From Rhodopseudomonas palustris (GTDB taxonomy: Bacteria; Pseudomonadota; Alphaproteobacteria; Rhizobiales; Xanthobacteraceae), in contig NZ_CP019966.1 in the NCBI RefSeq assembly GCF_003031265.1, forward strand, positions 2,666,001 to 2,730,000: a stretch of 64,000 nt of DNA. The letters run 5' to 3'. Positions 55,556 to 64,000 of the stretch are shown one piece after another; within the stretch, counting starts at the first letter, position 1; every line of letters starts with the position of its first letter. The notes beneath the pieces were generated by a model. It saw nothing but the letters and a program-made list of their open reading frames with translations, was not told where the DNA came from and ran no database searches. Both the position numbers and the translations under genes were made by a program.

Positions 55556-56659
55556 ATGATGATGACGGCGATCGGACTGATGAGCGGGACGTCGCTCGAC
55601 GGCGTCGATGTCGCTCTGATCAAGACCGACGGACGGCGCGTCGCTGCGCTCGGACCGTCGGGCTACCGGCCCTACACCGAGACCGAACGCAGCCTGCTGC
55701 GCCAGGCGCTCGCTGAAGCGGTGCAACTGACCGCGCGGGATGCCCGGCCGGGCGTGCTCGCCGAAGCCGAACGCGCCGTGACGATCGCCCACGCCGAGGC
55801 GGTCGCCGCCTTCGTGGCGCAGAACCGGCTGTCGCCCGAGAGCGTCGACATCGTCGGCTTCCACGGCCAGACCGTGCTGCACCGGCCGGCCGAAAAGCTC
55901 ACGGTGCAGATCGGCGATGCCAAGGCGCTGGCCAAGGCGATCCGCATCCCGGTGGTGTGCGACTTCCGCGCCGCGGATGTCGCAGCCGGCGGGCAGGGCG
56001 CGCCGCTGGTACCGGTGTATCACCGCGCGCTGGCGCAATCGCTCGGCCGTGACGGCCCGATCGGCGTGATCAATGTCGGCGGGGTGTCCAACGTCACGTA
56101 TATCGACGGCACCGACACGCTGATTGCCTGCGACACCGGCCCCGGCAATGCGCTGCTCGATGACTTCATGTTCCGCAAGCTCGGCAAGCCGTTCGATTGC
56201 GAAGGCCGGCTGGCGGCGCAGGGCACGATCGATCAGGCGTGGCTCGCGGAAGCGCTACAGCATCCATTCTTCGCCAAGCCGGCGCCGAAATCGCTCGATC
56301 GCAACGACTTCGCCGGGCTGGCCCAGCGCGACTGGTCGCCGGCCGACGGGGCCGCGACGCTGACGGCGTTCACCGCGCGCGCGATTGCGTCGGTGCTGCC
56401 GCTGCTGCCGAAGCCGCCGCAGAGCTGGATCGTGACCGGCGGCGGTGCACGTAACCTGACGCTGATGCGGATGCTGCGCGAGGCGCTGGCCCCGGCCGGC
56501 GTCGAGAGCGCCGATGCGCTCGGCTGGTCCGCCGACGCGATGGAGGCGCAGGCGTTCGGCTTCCTCGCCACGCGCGGGCTGAAGGGCCTGCCGCTGAGCT
56601 ATCCGGCGACCACCGGCGTCGCCTTTCCGATGACGGGCGGGCTGTTGGCGCGGCCGTAA
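55556..56659 (+). CDS. anmK: Anhydro-N-acetylmuramic acid kinase
   Basis: The protein has 367 residues. It starts IGLMSGTSLDGVDVALI (phosphate-binding loop), then VGFHGQTVLHRP, VVCDFRAADVAAGGQGAPLVP, INVGGVSNVTYI, DTGPGNALLDDFM and VTGGGARNLTLMRML. It phosphorylates and opens 1,6-anhydro-MurNAc to MurNAc-6-phosphate during cell-wall recycling, downstream of lytic transglycosylases such as the one at 4457-6691. Any of three ATGs (55556, 55559, 55562) could start it; GAAGG lies upstream. Confidence 0.96.
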   Translation: MMMTAIGLMSGTSLDGVDVALIKTDGRRVAALGPSGYRPYTETERSLLRQALAEAVQLTARDARPGVLAEAERAVTIAHAEAVAAFVAQNRLSPESVDIVGFHGQTVLHRPAEKLTVQIGDAKALAKAIRIPVVCDFRAADVAAGGQGAPLVPVYHRALAQSLGRDGPIGVINVGGVSNVTYIDGTDTLIACDTGPGNALLDDFMFRKLGKPFDCEGRLAAQGTIDQAWLAEALQHPFFAKPAPKSLDRNDFAGLAQRDWSPADGAATLTAFTARAIASVLPLLPKPPQSWIVTGGGARNLTLMRMLREALAPAGVESADALGWSADAMEAQAFGFLATRGLKGLPLSYPATTGVAFPMTGGLLARP

Positions 56660-56664
56660 GGCGA

Positions 56665-56787
56665 CATCGTCATTGCGAGGAGCAAAGCGACGAAGCAATC
56701 CGGCTTCGCAGCCCGGCTCTGGATTGCTTCGCGGAGCCTGTCACCGGGCCGGCCAGAGGCCGACCCGTTGGCTTCCCAATGACGGAG
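56665..56787. repeat. Dispersed palindromic intergenic repeat, copy 2
   Basis: A roughly 123-bp element bounded by CATCGTCATTG and CAATGACGGAG. It holds GAAGCAATCCGG...CTGGATTGCTTC arms and GGGCCGGCCAGAGGCC. It is the inverted, diverged counterpart of 51934-52048. It lies between the convergent anmK and alpha/beta hydrolase genes. Confidence 0.82.
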
Positions 56788-56800
56788 CGAGGCCTGCGCC

Positions 56801-57448
56801 TCAGCGGACGTTGGCGAGCCGCATGTCGAGATAGGACGTGATCGTCTCCATCAGCGGCTCCATCCGGTCTTCGAAGAAGTGGTTGGCGCCCGGGATGGTC
56901 TGCTGGTCGATCACGATGCCCTTCTGGGTCTTCAACTTCTCGACCAGGTTGTTGACGTCCTTGGCCGGGGCGACGATGTCCTTCTCGCCATGGACGATCA
57001 GGCCGGACGACGGGCAGGGCGCCAGGAACGAGAAATCGTAGCGGTTCGGTTCCGGCGCGATCGAGATGAAGCCTTCGACCTCGGGGCGGCGCATCAGCAG
57101 CTGCATGCCGATCCAGGCGCCGAACGAGAAGCCGGCGACCCAGCAGGCGCGGGCTTCGGGATTGATGGTCTGCGCCCAATCGAGCGCGGAGGCGGCATCG
57201 GCCAGCTCGCCGGTGCCGTGATCGAACGAGCCCTGGCTGCGGCCGACGCCGCGGAAATTGAACCGCAGCACCGAGAAGCCGCGGGCCACGAAGGCGTAAT
57301 ACACCTGATAGACGATCGGGTGGTTCATGTTGCCACGGAACTGCGGATGCGGGTGCAGCACCATCGCGATCGGCGCGTTCTTCTGCTTCGCCGGGTGGTA
57401 GCGGCCTTCAAGTCGGCCCGCCGGACCGGTGAAAATAACTTCGGGCAT
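56801..57448 (-). CDS. Alpha/beta hydrolase (dienelactone hydrolase-like)
   Basis: The protein has 215 residues. It has PIAMVLHPHPQFRGNMNHPIV, FNFRGVGRSQG, and the elbow region WVAGFSFGAWIGM with a serine at the nucleophile position. The acid is in VHGEKDIVAP and the base histidine in GANHFFEDR. The triad is complete. It is a short cytoplasmic hydrolase, conserved in this bacterial group, with unknown substrate. It is divergent from the cysteine desulfurase gene across about 230 bp. Confidence 0.87.
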   Translation of the reverse strand: MPEVIFTGPAGRLEGRYHPAKQKNAPIAMVLHPHPQFRGNMNHPIVYQVYYAFVARGFSVLRFNFRGVGRSQGSFDHGTGELADAASALDWAQTINPEARACWVAGFSFGAWIGMQLLMRRPEVEGFISIAPEPNRYDFSFLAPCPSSGLIVHGEKDIVAPAKDVNNLVEKLKTQKGIVIDQQTIPGANHFFEDRMEPLMETITSYLDMRLANVR

Positions 57449-57681
57449 CAGCGATCCTTGCGCGACATCGTGGGATTCGGCCTGGCGCGCCGGGCGCGCG
57501 CGGGTCCTGCCAGCAACGGCCGCCGGCTGCCGCAGTGCGGATGGGGCAGGTGGCCGGCGGAAACGGGGAGCTGCGTTCTAGCATGGAGCGCAGGGCCAAA
57601 TGCAAGCATATTGAGCAGGGTGGCCGCCGGCGGCGGTGCCAGGGGACGGACCAACAGTCCTCCCGAGACAAGGAATGAAGC

Positions 57682-58857
57682 GTGGTGACGGCCAATCGAG
57701 TGTATCTGGACTGGAATGCGACCACGCCGCTGCGGCCGGAGGCTAAGGCGGCGATGACGGCAGCGCTCGACCTTGTCGGCAATCCGTCGTCGGTCCATGC
57801 CGAAGGCCGCGCCGCCCGCGGGCTGCTCGAACAGGCCCGGGCGCAGGTGGCGGCCGCGGTCGGTGCAGCGCCACGCGACGTGGTGTTCACCTCCGGCGGC
57901 ACCGAAGCCAATGCGCTGGCGCTTACAGCGGGACTCAGGATCGGTACGGAACCCACTGAAAGACTGCTGCTTTCGGCCGTTGAGCATGCCTCGGTTCTGA
58001 GCGGCGGCCGGTTCCCGACGGAGCGGGTCACCCAGATCCGGGTGACGGCGGACGGCGTGATCGACCTCGACCATCTGCGCGCATTGCTGGCCGATGGCGG
58101 TCCGGCGCTGGTGTCGGTGATGCTCGCCAACAACGAGACCGGCGCGCTTCAGCCGATTCGTGAAGTTGCTGAGATGGTGCATGAAGCGGGCGGTGTGCTG
58201 CACGTCGACGCGATCCAGGCGCTGGGCAAGATTCCATTCGGAATCAAGGAACTCGGCGTCGATCTTATGTCGCTGTCTGCACACAAGATCGGAGGTCCGA
58301 AGGGCGTCGGCGCGCTGGTGCTGAGCCCGAAGCTGACCGGGCCGGAGCCGCTGCTGCGTGGCGGAGGTCAGGAGCTGGGGCGGCGCGCCGGCACCGAGAA
58401 CCTGATCGGCATCGCCGGCTTCGGCGCCGCCGCCGCGGTGGCGATCCCGGCGATGGCGGACGACATGGTCCGGATCGAAGGATTGCGGACACGGCTCGAG
58501 GCGGGCTTGCGACATATCGCCGGGGACGAGGGGGTGATCATGTCGGCCGGCGTGCCGCGGCTGCCCAACACCACGCTGTTCGCGATTCCGGGATTACGGG
58601 CCGAGACCGCGGTGATCGGCTTCGATCTGGCCGGAATCGCGGTGTCGTCGGGCTCGGCGTGTTCGTCCGGCAAGGTGCAGCCGTCGCACGTGCTTCAAGC
58701 GATGGGGTTCGGTCCGGAACTTGCACGGTCGGCGATACGGATCAGCCTCGGCTGGTCGAGTAGCGAATCCGACATCGATCGATGCCTGCAGGCTTGGAGA
58801 AAGCTCGCCGGCAACCTAACTAAAAGGGATCATGAAACAGTGCTTGAACGGTTCTAA
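57682..58857 (+). CDS. Cysteine desulfurase, class I (NifS/IscS-like)
   Basis: The protein has 391 residues. It has VYLDWNATTPLRPEA, TSGGTEANALAL, the PLP lysine Lys202 in LSAHKIGGPKG and the catalytic cysteine Cys327 in the SSGSACSSG loop, the extended active-site loop of class I enzymes. It removes sulfur from cysteine to form a persulfide. It starts at GTG 57682 with AAGGA upstream. It is the first gene of the suf cluster and lies 82 bp before sufB. A second desulfurase of the SufS class is encoded at 62662, so the cluster has two. Confidence 0.93.
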   Translation: MVTANRVYLDWNATTPLRPEAKAAMTAALDLVGNPSSVHAEGRAARGLLEQARAQVAAAVGAAPRDVVFTSGGTEANALALTAGLRIGTEPTERLLLSAVEHASVLSGGRFPTERVTQIRVTADGVIDLDHLRALLADGGPALVSVMLANNETGALQPIREVAEMVHEAGGVLHVDAIQALGKIPFGIKELGVDLMSLSAHKIGGPKGVGALVLSPKLTGPEPLLRGGGQELGRRAGTENLIGIAGFGAAAAVAIPAMADDMVRIEGLRTRLEAGLRHIAGDEGVIMSAGVPRLPNTTLFAIPGLRAETAVIGFDLAGIAVSSGSACSSGKVQPSHVLQAMGFGPELARSAIRISLGWSSSESDIDRCLQAWRKLAGNLTKRDHETVLERF

Positions 58858-58939
58858 GAGGGTTTCATCCCGCGCCGGATCGTGTAAGCATGTCTCAGCA
58901 GATCCACCGCGGTCCTTGAAACCGCGAGCGGAGGTTTGA

Positions 58940-60436
58940 ATGGCTGCCGTACAAGAGACCGTCGATCGGGTCCGCCAGATCGACGTCGATCAATATCGAT
59001 ATGGATTCGAGACCCTGATCGAATCCGAGAAGGCTCCGAAGGGGCTTTCCGAAGATATCGTCCGCTTCATTTCGGCGAAGAAGAACGAGCCCGACTGGAT
59101 GTTGCAGTGGCGGCTCGATGCCTATCGCCGCTGGCTGACGATGACCGAGCCGAGCTGGGCGCGGGTGTCGTATCCGAAGATCGACTTCCAGGACCTCTAC
59201 TACTACGCCGCGCCGAAGCCGAAGAAGACCGTCGGCTCGCTCGACGAGATCGATCCTGAGATTCTCAAGACCTACGAGAAGCTCGGCATTCCGCTGCGCG
59301 AAGTCGCGCTGCTGGAAGGCGTCGAGCCGCAGCCGGGTGCGCCGGACTCGCCGGGGCGCAAGATTGCGGTCGACGCGGTGTTCGACTCGGTGTCGGTGGC
59401 GACCACCTTCCAGGCCGAACTGAAGAAGGCCGGCGTGATCTTCATGCCGATCTCGGAGGCGATCAAGCATCACCCCGAACTGGTGCAGAAGTATCTCGGC
59501 AGCGTGGTGCCGACCTCCGACAACTTCTATGCGACGCTGAACTCGGCGGTGTTCTCCGACGGCTCGTTCGTCTACGTGCCGCCGGGCGTGCGCTGCCCGA
59601 TGGAGCTGTCGACCTATTTCCGCATCAACGAGCGCAACACCGGCCAGTTCGAGCGCACGCTGATCATCGCCGACAAGGGCTCCTACGTGTCCTATCTCGA
59701 AGGCTGCACCGCTCCGCAGCGCGACGAGAACCAGCTTCACGCCGCCGTGGTCGAACTGGTGGCGATGGACGACGCCGAGATCAAATACTCGACGGTGCAG
59801 AACTGGTACCCGGGCAACTCGGAAGGCAAGGGCGGCATCTACAACTTCGTCACCAAGCGTGGCGACTGCCGCGGCGCCAATTCCAAGATCTCCTGGACCC
59901 AGGTCGAGACCGGGTCGGCGATCACTTGGAAGTATCCGAGCTGCATCCTTCGCGGCGACAATTCGCGCGGCGAGTTCTACTCGATCGCGATCTCGAACGG
60001 CTATCAGCAGGTCGATAGCGGCACCAAGATGATCCATCTCGGCAAGAACACCACGAGCCGGATCATCTCCAAGGGCATCGCCGCCGGCAAGTCGCAGAAC
60101 ACCTATCGCGGCCTCGTCACGGCGCACCGCAAGGCCACCGGTGCGCGCAACTTCACCGCCTGCGACTCGCTGCTGATCGGCGACCAGTGCGGCGCGCACA
60201 CCGTGCCCTACATCGAAGCCAAGAACGCCTCGACGCTGTTCGAGCACGAGGCGACCACGTCGAAGATCTCCGAGGACGTGCTGTTTTATTGCATCCAGCG
60301 CGGCCTGTCGCAGGAGGAGGCGGTCGGCCTCGTGGTCAACGGCTTCGTCAAGGACGTGCTGCAGCAACTGCCGATGGAATTCGCGGTGGAAGCGCAGAAG
60401 CTGATCTCGATCAGCCTCGAAGGTTCGGTCGGCTAA
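58940..60436 (+). CDS. sufB: Fe-S cluster assembly protein SufB
   Basis: The protein has 498 residues, the family's normal length. It has PEPEWMLQWRL-like [44 protein letters not shown], the beta-helix core with [19 protein letters not shown], and [23 protein letters not shown]. The conserved cysteine is in [20 protein letters not shown]. SufB forms the SufBC2D scaffold on which clusters are built. Start ATG with GGAGG upstream. Confidence 0.98.
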   Translation: MAAVQETVDRVRQIDVDQYRYGFETLIESEKAPKGLSEDIVRFISAKKNEPDWMLQWRLDAYRRWLTMTEPSWARVSYPKIDFQDLYYYAAPKPKKTVGSLDEIDPEILKTYEKLGIPLREVALLEGVEPQPGAPDSPGRKIAVDAVFDSVSVATTFQAELKKAGVIFMPISEAIKHHPELVQKYLGSVVPTSDNFYATLNSAVFSDGSFVYVPPGVRCPMELSTYFRINERNTGQFERTLIIADKGSYVSYLEGCTAPQRDENQLHAAVVELVAMDDAEIKYSTVQNWYPGNSEGKGGIYNFVTKRGDCRGANSKISWTQVETGSAITWKYPSCILRGDNSRGEFYSIAISNGYQQVDSGTKMIHLGKNTTSRIISKGIAAGKSQNTYRGLVTAHRKATGARNFTACDSLLIGDQCGAHTVPYIEAKNASTLFEHEATTSKISEDVLFYCIQRGLSQEEAVGLVVNGFVKDVLQQLPMEFAVEAQKLISISLEGSVG

Positions 60437-60506
60437 CGCCGGCAGCTTCACGAGGTGGCCGCGCCGCGGCCGCCTCGCAGGATCCGCAACGAGAACGTCA
60501 TATCAA

Positions 60507-60549
60507 CTCATCCTTCGAGACGCGCGCTGCGGTCGATCCTCAGGATGAG
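60507..60549. repeat. Palindromic repeat CTCATCCT...AGGATGAG between sufB and sufC
   Basis: A 43-bp interrupted palindrome with arms CTCATCCTTCGAG and CCTCAGGATGAG. I recall this type as a common dispersed palindrome in Bradyrhizobium/Rhodopseudomonas genomes. It lies in the 133-bp gap inside the suf operon and may mark an mRNA processing site. Confidence 0.7.
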
Positions 60550-60569
60550 AGCCAAACAGGAAGGTCGTT

Positions 60570-61328
60570 ATGCCCGCATTGCTCGAAGTGAAGGACCTCA
60601 AGGTCAGCGTCGCGGATCGCGAGATCCTGCACGGGCTGACACTCACCGTGAACGAAGGCGAAGTGCACGCGATCATGGGGCCGAACGGCTCCGGCAAGTC
60701 GACGCTCAGCCATGTCATCGCCGGCAAGCCGGGCTACGAGGTGACCGGCGGCGAGGTCCTGTTCAAGGGCGAAGACCTGCTCGCGATGGAGCCGAACGAG
60801 CGCGCCGCCAAGGGCGTGTTCCTGGCGTTCCAGTATCCGGTCGAAATCCCCGGCGTCGCCACCATGAACTTCCTGCGCACCGCGCTGAATGCGCAGCGCA
60901 AGGCGCGCGGCGAGGACGAATTGTCGACGCCTGATTTCCTCAAGCGGGTTCGAGAAGTCTCGGGCTCGCTTGGCATCCCGCAGGAGATGCTGAAGCGCGG
61001 CGTCAATGTCGGGTTCTCGGGCGGCGAGAAGAAGCGCAACGAGGTGCTGCAGATGGCGCTGTTCCAGCCCAGCCTGTGCATCCTCGACGAGATGGACTCC
61101 GGCCTCGACATCGACGCGCTGCGGATCGCTTCCGAAGGTGTCAACGCGCTGCGCGCGCCGAACCGGTCGATGATCGTCATCACCCACTATCAGCGGCTGC
61201 TCGACTACATCGTGCCGGACGTTGTCCATGTGATGTCGAAGGGCAAGGTCGTTCGCAGCGGCGGCAAGGAGCTCGCGCTCGAGCTCGAAGCCAACGGTTA
61301 CGCGCAATATCAGGAAGCCGCGGCCTGA
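60570..61328 (+). CDS. sufC: Fe-S cluster assembly ATPase SufC
   Basis: The protein has 252 residues and is an ABC-type ATPase without membrane part. It has Walker A GPNGSGKST, the Q loop FLAFQYPVEIPGV, the signature FSGGEKKRNE and Walker B CILDEMDSGLDID. It drives shape changes of the SufB-SufD scaffold. ATG 60570 follows AGGAAGG. Confidence 0.98.
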   Translation: MPALLEVKDLKVSVADREILHGLTLTVNEGEVHAIMGPNGSGKSTLSHVIAGKPGYEVTGGEVLFKGEDLLAMEPNERAAKGVFLAFQYPVEIPGVATMNFLRTALNAQRKARGEDELSTPDFLKRVREVSGSLGIPQEMLKRGVNVGFSGGEKKRNEVLQMALFQPSLCILDEMDSGLDIDALRIASEGVNALRAPNRSMIVITHYQRLLDYIVPDVVHVMSKGKVVRSGGKELALELEANGYAQYQEAAA

Positions 61329-61351
61329 GCGCCGCCGATCGGGACACGGTC

Positions 61352-62665
61352 ATGAACATCGCAGTGGCGAAACCCGACAAGCCCGACACCGCCAGCGATA
61401 ATTTCGCTGCAGTCAGCGCCCGCGTGCCGGGTGCGGGCAAGGTCGCCGACACCCGCCGTCAGGCGCTCGACACATTCCAGCGGATCGGGCTGCCGCACCG
61501 CCGGATCGAAGACTGGAAGTACACCGACCTGCGCGCGCTGATGCGCGAGGTTCTGCCGCTTGCTGCTGCCCCAGAGGCGACCGCGCTGGCGCGCGCCGAG
61601 GCTACCGCCAAGCTGCATGCGATCGACGGCGTCCACCGTTTGGTGCTGGTCGACGGCGCGCTGGCGACCGGTCTGTCCGACCTTGCGGAGCTGGAAGCCG
61701 GCCTGTCGATCCGCAGCTTGCGCGAGGCGCTGCAAAGCGGCGACGACCGCGTGCTGTCGCTCGACACCGCCGATCCGATGGTGGCGCTCAACACCGCGCT
61801 GATGACCGACGGCGTCGTTATCGAGGTTGCGGACGGGACCACGCTGGCACGGCCGCTGCACATCCTGCACATCGCTTCCGGCACTGCGCCGGCCGCGATG
61901 TTCACCCGGTCGCGGATCGCGCTCGGCAACGCCGCGGTGGCGACGGTGGTCGAAAGCTACGTGGCGGGCGAGGGCGTCGGTGCCTATCAGGTTCACGACT
62001 CCGCGGTGATCGCGATCGCTGATCACGCTCGGCTCGACTACGTGCGGATCGTCGAAGACTCCCGCGAGGCGTTCAACATCACCTCGGCGGCGGTCTCGGT
62101 CGGCGCGCATGCGCATTTCAACGCGTTCGGCATCACCACCGGCGGGCTCGTCAGCCGCTATCAGGCGGTGGTGACGGTGGCCGGCTCGCACTCCGAAGTG
62201 CAGACCAACGGCGTCAATCTCCTCAACGGCAAGCAGCACGCCGACACCACGCTGGTGATGAACCACGATGTGCCGCATTGCGCCAGCCGCGAAGGTTTCC
62301 GCGCTGTGGTGGACGACCGGGGGCACTCGGTCTTCCAGGGGCGGATCAACGTCCGTCAGCCGGCGCAGCAGACCGACGCCAAAATGATGACGCGGGCGCT
62401 GTTGCTGTCGGACGAGGCCGAGGTCGACAATAAGCCGGAGCTCGAAATCTTCGCCGACGACGTCACCTGCGGCCACGGCGCCGCGGTCGGCGCGCTCGAC
62501 GACTCCTTGCTGTTCTATCTGCGCGCCCGCGGCCTGCCGCAGAAGGAAGCCGAGGCGATGCTGATCCAGGCTTTCGTCGGCGAGGCGATCGAAGCGATCG
62601 CGGACGATAATTTACGTGAGCTGGTGACCGCGGCTGCGGTGCGCTGGCTGGAGGCGAGGCGATGA
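61352..62665 (+). CDS. sufD: Fe-S cluster assembly protein SufD
   Basis: The protein has 437 residues. It has GLPHRRIEDWKYTDLRALM, a beta-helix core with TRSRIALGNAAVATVVESYV, VNLLNGKQHADTTLVMNHDVPHC, and the C-terminal motif EIFADDVTCGHGAAVGALDD. It pairs with SufB and SufC. The ATG at 61352 is 23 bp after the sufC stop. The last codons overlap sufS by 4 bp (ATGA). Confidence 0.97.
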   Translation: MNIAVAKPDKPDTASDNFAAVSARVPGAGKVADTRRQALDTFQRIGLPHRRIEDWKYTDLRALMREVLPLAAAPEATALARAEATAKLHAIDGVHRLVLVDGALATGLSDLAELEAGLSIRSLREALQSGDDRVLSLDTADPMVALNTALMTDGVVIEVADGTTLARPLHILHIASGTAPAAMFTRSRIALGNAAVATVVESYVAGEGVGAYQVHDSAVIAIADHARLDYVRIVEDSREAFNITSAAVSVGAHAHFNAFGITTGGLVSRYQAVVTVAGSHSEVQTNGVNLLNGKQHADTTLVMNHDVPHCASREGFRAVVDDRGHSVFQGRINVRQPAQQTDAKMMTRALLLSDEAEVDNKPELEIFADDVTCGHGAAVGALDDSLLFYLRARGLPQKEAEAMLIQAFVGEAIEAIADDNLRELVTAAAVRWLEARR

Positions 62666-63909
62666 GTACGCATCCGGCGGTCAACAACGGCAGCTACGAC
62701 GTCGACCTGGTCCGCGAGGACTTTCCGGCGCTGGCGCTGCAGGTTTACGGCAAGAAGCTGGTGTATCTCGACAACGCCGCCTCGGCGCAGAAGCCGCGGC
62801 AGGTGCTGACGCGGATGACGCAGGCGTATGAGAGCGAATACGCCAACGTGCATCGCGGCCTGCATTATCTCGCCAACGCCGCGACCGAGGCTTACGAGGG
62901 CGGCCGCACCCGCGTGCAGCATCTGCTCAACGCCAAGCGGCCCGAAGAGATCATCTTCACCCGCAACGCCACCGAGGCGGTCAACCTGGTGGCGTCGTCG
63001 TGGGGCGCGACCAATATCGGCGAGGGCGACGAGATCGTGCTCTCGATCATGGAGCACCACTCCAACATCGTGCCGTGGCACTTCCTGCGCGAGCGCCAGG
63101 GAGCGGTGATCAAGTGGGCGCCGGTCGACGACGAAGGCAACTTCCTGCTCGACGAGTTCGAGAAGCTGCTGACCGCCAAGACCAAGCTGGTCGCGATCAC
63201 CCAGATGTCGAACGCGCTCGGTACCGTCGTTCCGGTCAAGGACGTGGTGAAGATCGCCCATGCCCGCGGCATTCCGGTGCTGGTCGACGGCAGCCAGGCG
63301 GCGGTGCATCTCGCGATCGATGTCCAGGACATCGACTGCGACTTCTATGTGATGACCGGCCACAAGATCTATGGCCCGACCGGGATCGGCGCGCTGTACG
63401 GCAAGTACGACGTGCTCGCCAAGATGCGCCCCTACAACGGCGGCGGCGAGATGATCCGCGAGGTCGCGCAGGATTGGGTGACCTACGGAGATCCGCCGCA
63501 TCGATTCGAAGCCGGCACGCCGGCGATCGTCGAAGCCGTCGGGCTCGGCGCCGCGATCGACTACGTCAATTCGATCGGCAAGGAGCGGATCGCCGCCCAC
63601 GAACACGATCTTTTGACCTACGCCGAGGAGCGGCTCCGCGAGATCAACGCGCTGCGGATCATCGGCAATGCCAAGGGCAAAGGCCCGGTGATTTCCTTCG
63701 AAATGAAGGGCGCACACCCGCACGACGTCGCTACGGTGATCGACCGGCAGGGGATCGCGGTCCGCGCCGGCACCCATTGCGTGATGCCGCTGCTGGAGCG
63801 GTTCCAAGTCACTGCGACGTGCCGTGCGTCGTTCGGCATGTATAATACCCGTGAGGAAGTGGACCAACTCGTCAGTGCGCTGATCAAGGCGCGGGATCTG
63901 TTCGCATGA
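62662..63909 (+). CDS. sufS: Cysteine desulfurase SufS (class II)
   Basis: The protein has 415 residues. It has VYLDNAASAQKPRQV, NVHRGLHYLAN, the PLP lysine Lys235 in MTGHKIYGPTGIG and the catalytic Cys373 in RAGTHCVMPLLERF, the short active-site loop of class II enzymes. It supplies sulfur for cluster assembly, usually through SufE or SufU, neither of which is seen in this window. Translationally coupled to sufD and to the following sufT. Confidence 0.97.
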   Translation: MSTHPAVNNGSYDVDLVREDFPALALQVYGKKLVYLDNAASAQKPRQVLTRMTQAYESEYANVHRGLHYLANAATEAYEGGRTRVQHLLNAKRPEEIIFTRNATEAVNLVASSWGATNIGEGDEIVLSIMEHHSNIVPWHFLRERQGAVIKWAPVDDEGNFLLDEFEKLLTAKTKLVAITQMSNALGTVVPVKDVVKIAHARGIPVLVDGSQAAVHLAIDVQDIDCDFYVMTGHKIYGPTGIGALYGKYDVLAKMRPYNGGGEMIREVAQDWVTYGDPPHRFEAGTPAIVEAVGLGAAIDYVNSIGKERIAAHEHDLLTYAEERLREINALRIIGNAKGKGPVISFEMKGAHPHDVATVIDRQGIAVRAGTHCVMPLLERFQVTATCRASFGMYNTREEVDQLVSALIKARDLFA

Positions 63910-64000
63910 CCGATACGATCGAAGCCAAAGCCAACATGCAGACCGTTTCGGCGCTGCCGCCGGAGGAGACCGAGCGGCTCGGCACCGAGATCGTGGCCGC
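63906..64000 (+). CDS. SUF system assembly protein SufT (DUF59), 5' end only
   Basis: The frame starts at ATG 63906, overlapping the sufS stop by 4 bp, and reads MTDTIEAKANMQTVSALPPE before the window ends. This N-terminus and the position after sufS match the DUF59/MIP18-type protein of alphaproteobacterial suf operons. The conserved core lies outside the window. Confidence 0.7.
   Translation, partial: MTDTIEAKANMQTVSALPPEETERLGTEIVA

Overview
The window is high-GC alphaproteobacterial chromosome. Codon use, a Porin_2 outer-membrane porin, two BA14K-type small proteins, an NDUFA12 homologue, a sufB-C-D-S operon and a large insertion in the S1 domain of RNase E all point to the Nitrobacteraceae (Bradyrhizobium/Rhodopseudomonas group). 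Rhodopseudomonas palustris or a close relative is my best guess. That is recognition from memory, not a database match.

Layout. 1-2008: the end of a HEAT-repeat DNA-alkylation-repair-like gene, a frameshifted amidase and tRNA-Ser(GCT). 2009-8102: a long leader, a porin with a strong terminator, a periplasmic lytic transglycosylase, a BA14K protein and an NDUFA12 homologue. 8142-12301: an accessory metabolic block with a DJ-1/PfpI enzyme divergent from a GlxA-type regulator, a GH50-like glycosidase and an HSL-type esterase. 12534-22237: DUF2155 protein, aat, a NhaD-type transporter, a spermidine-synthase-like protein, a translationally coupled kinase/regulator/kinase trio, accC, accB and aroQ. 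22529-31600: DUF1236 protein, a small conserved protein, a CDF-like transporter with a TetR regulator, a ScsC-like thiol oxidoreductase, a 1-Cys peroxiredoxin, a second BA14K protein, a BepA-like M48 protease, an aminotransferase and bioY. 31699-47993: dctA, an orphan PD-(D/E)XK nuclease, rne, an AmiC-like amidase, PBP1A, prfB with a programmed frameshift, a beta-hydroxyacid dehydrogenase, a membrane-anchored DUF4041/GIY-YIG nuclease, an M23 peptidase and a Bcp-like peroxiredoxin with a histone-H1-like tail. 48188-57448: a giant AsmA-like protein, cytochrome b561, an MFS transporter, tyrS, anmK and an alpha/beta hydrolase. 57682-64000: a class I cysteine desulfurase, sufB, sufC, sufD, sufS and the start of sufT.

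Most of the window is housekeeping: cell-wall growth and turnover, fatty-acid initiation, redox defence and Fe-S assembly. The accessory material consists of single genes inserted between core genes. Two of these are nucleases of apparently lower GC than their neighbours. The most interesting is the protein at 44462-45838. It has an N-terminal membrane helix, a DUF4041 region, a coiled coil and a C-terminal GIY-YIG (T5orf172) domain, the layout described for the anti-phage protein SNIPE. The second is a PD-(D/E)XK-type nuclease at 33141-34160.

At the DNA level there are two diverged copies of a roughly 115-123 bp palindromic repeat, each between convergent genes. A different palindrome lies inside the suf operon, and prfB carries the classical CTT-TGA-C recoding site. 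I see no CRISPR array, insertion sequence, prophage or rRNA.
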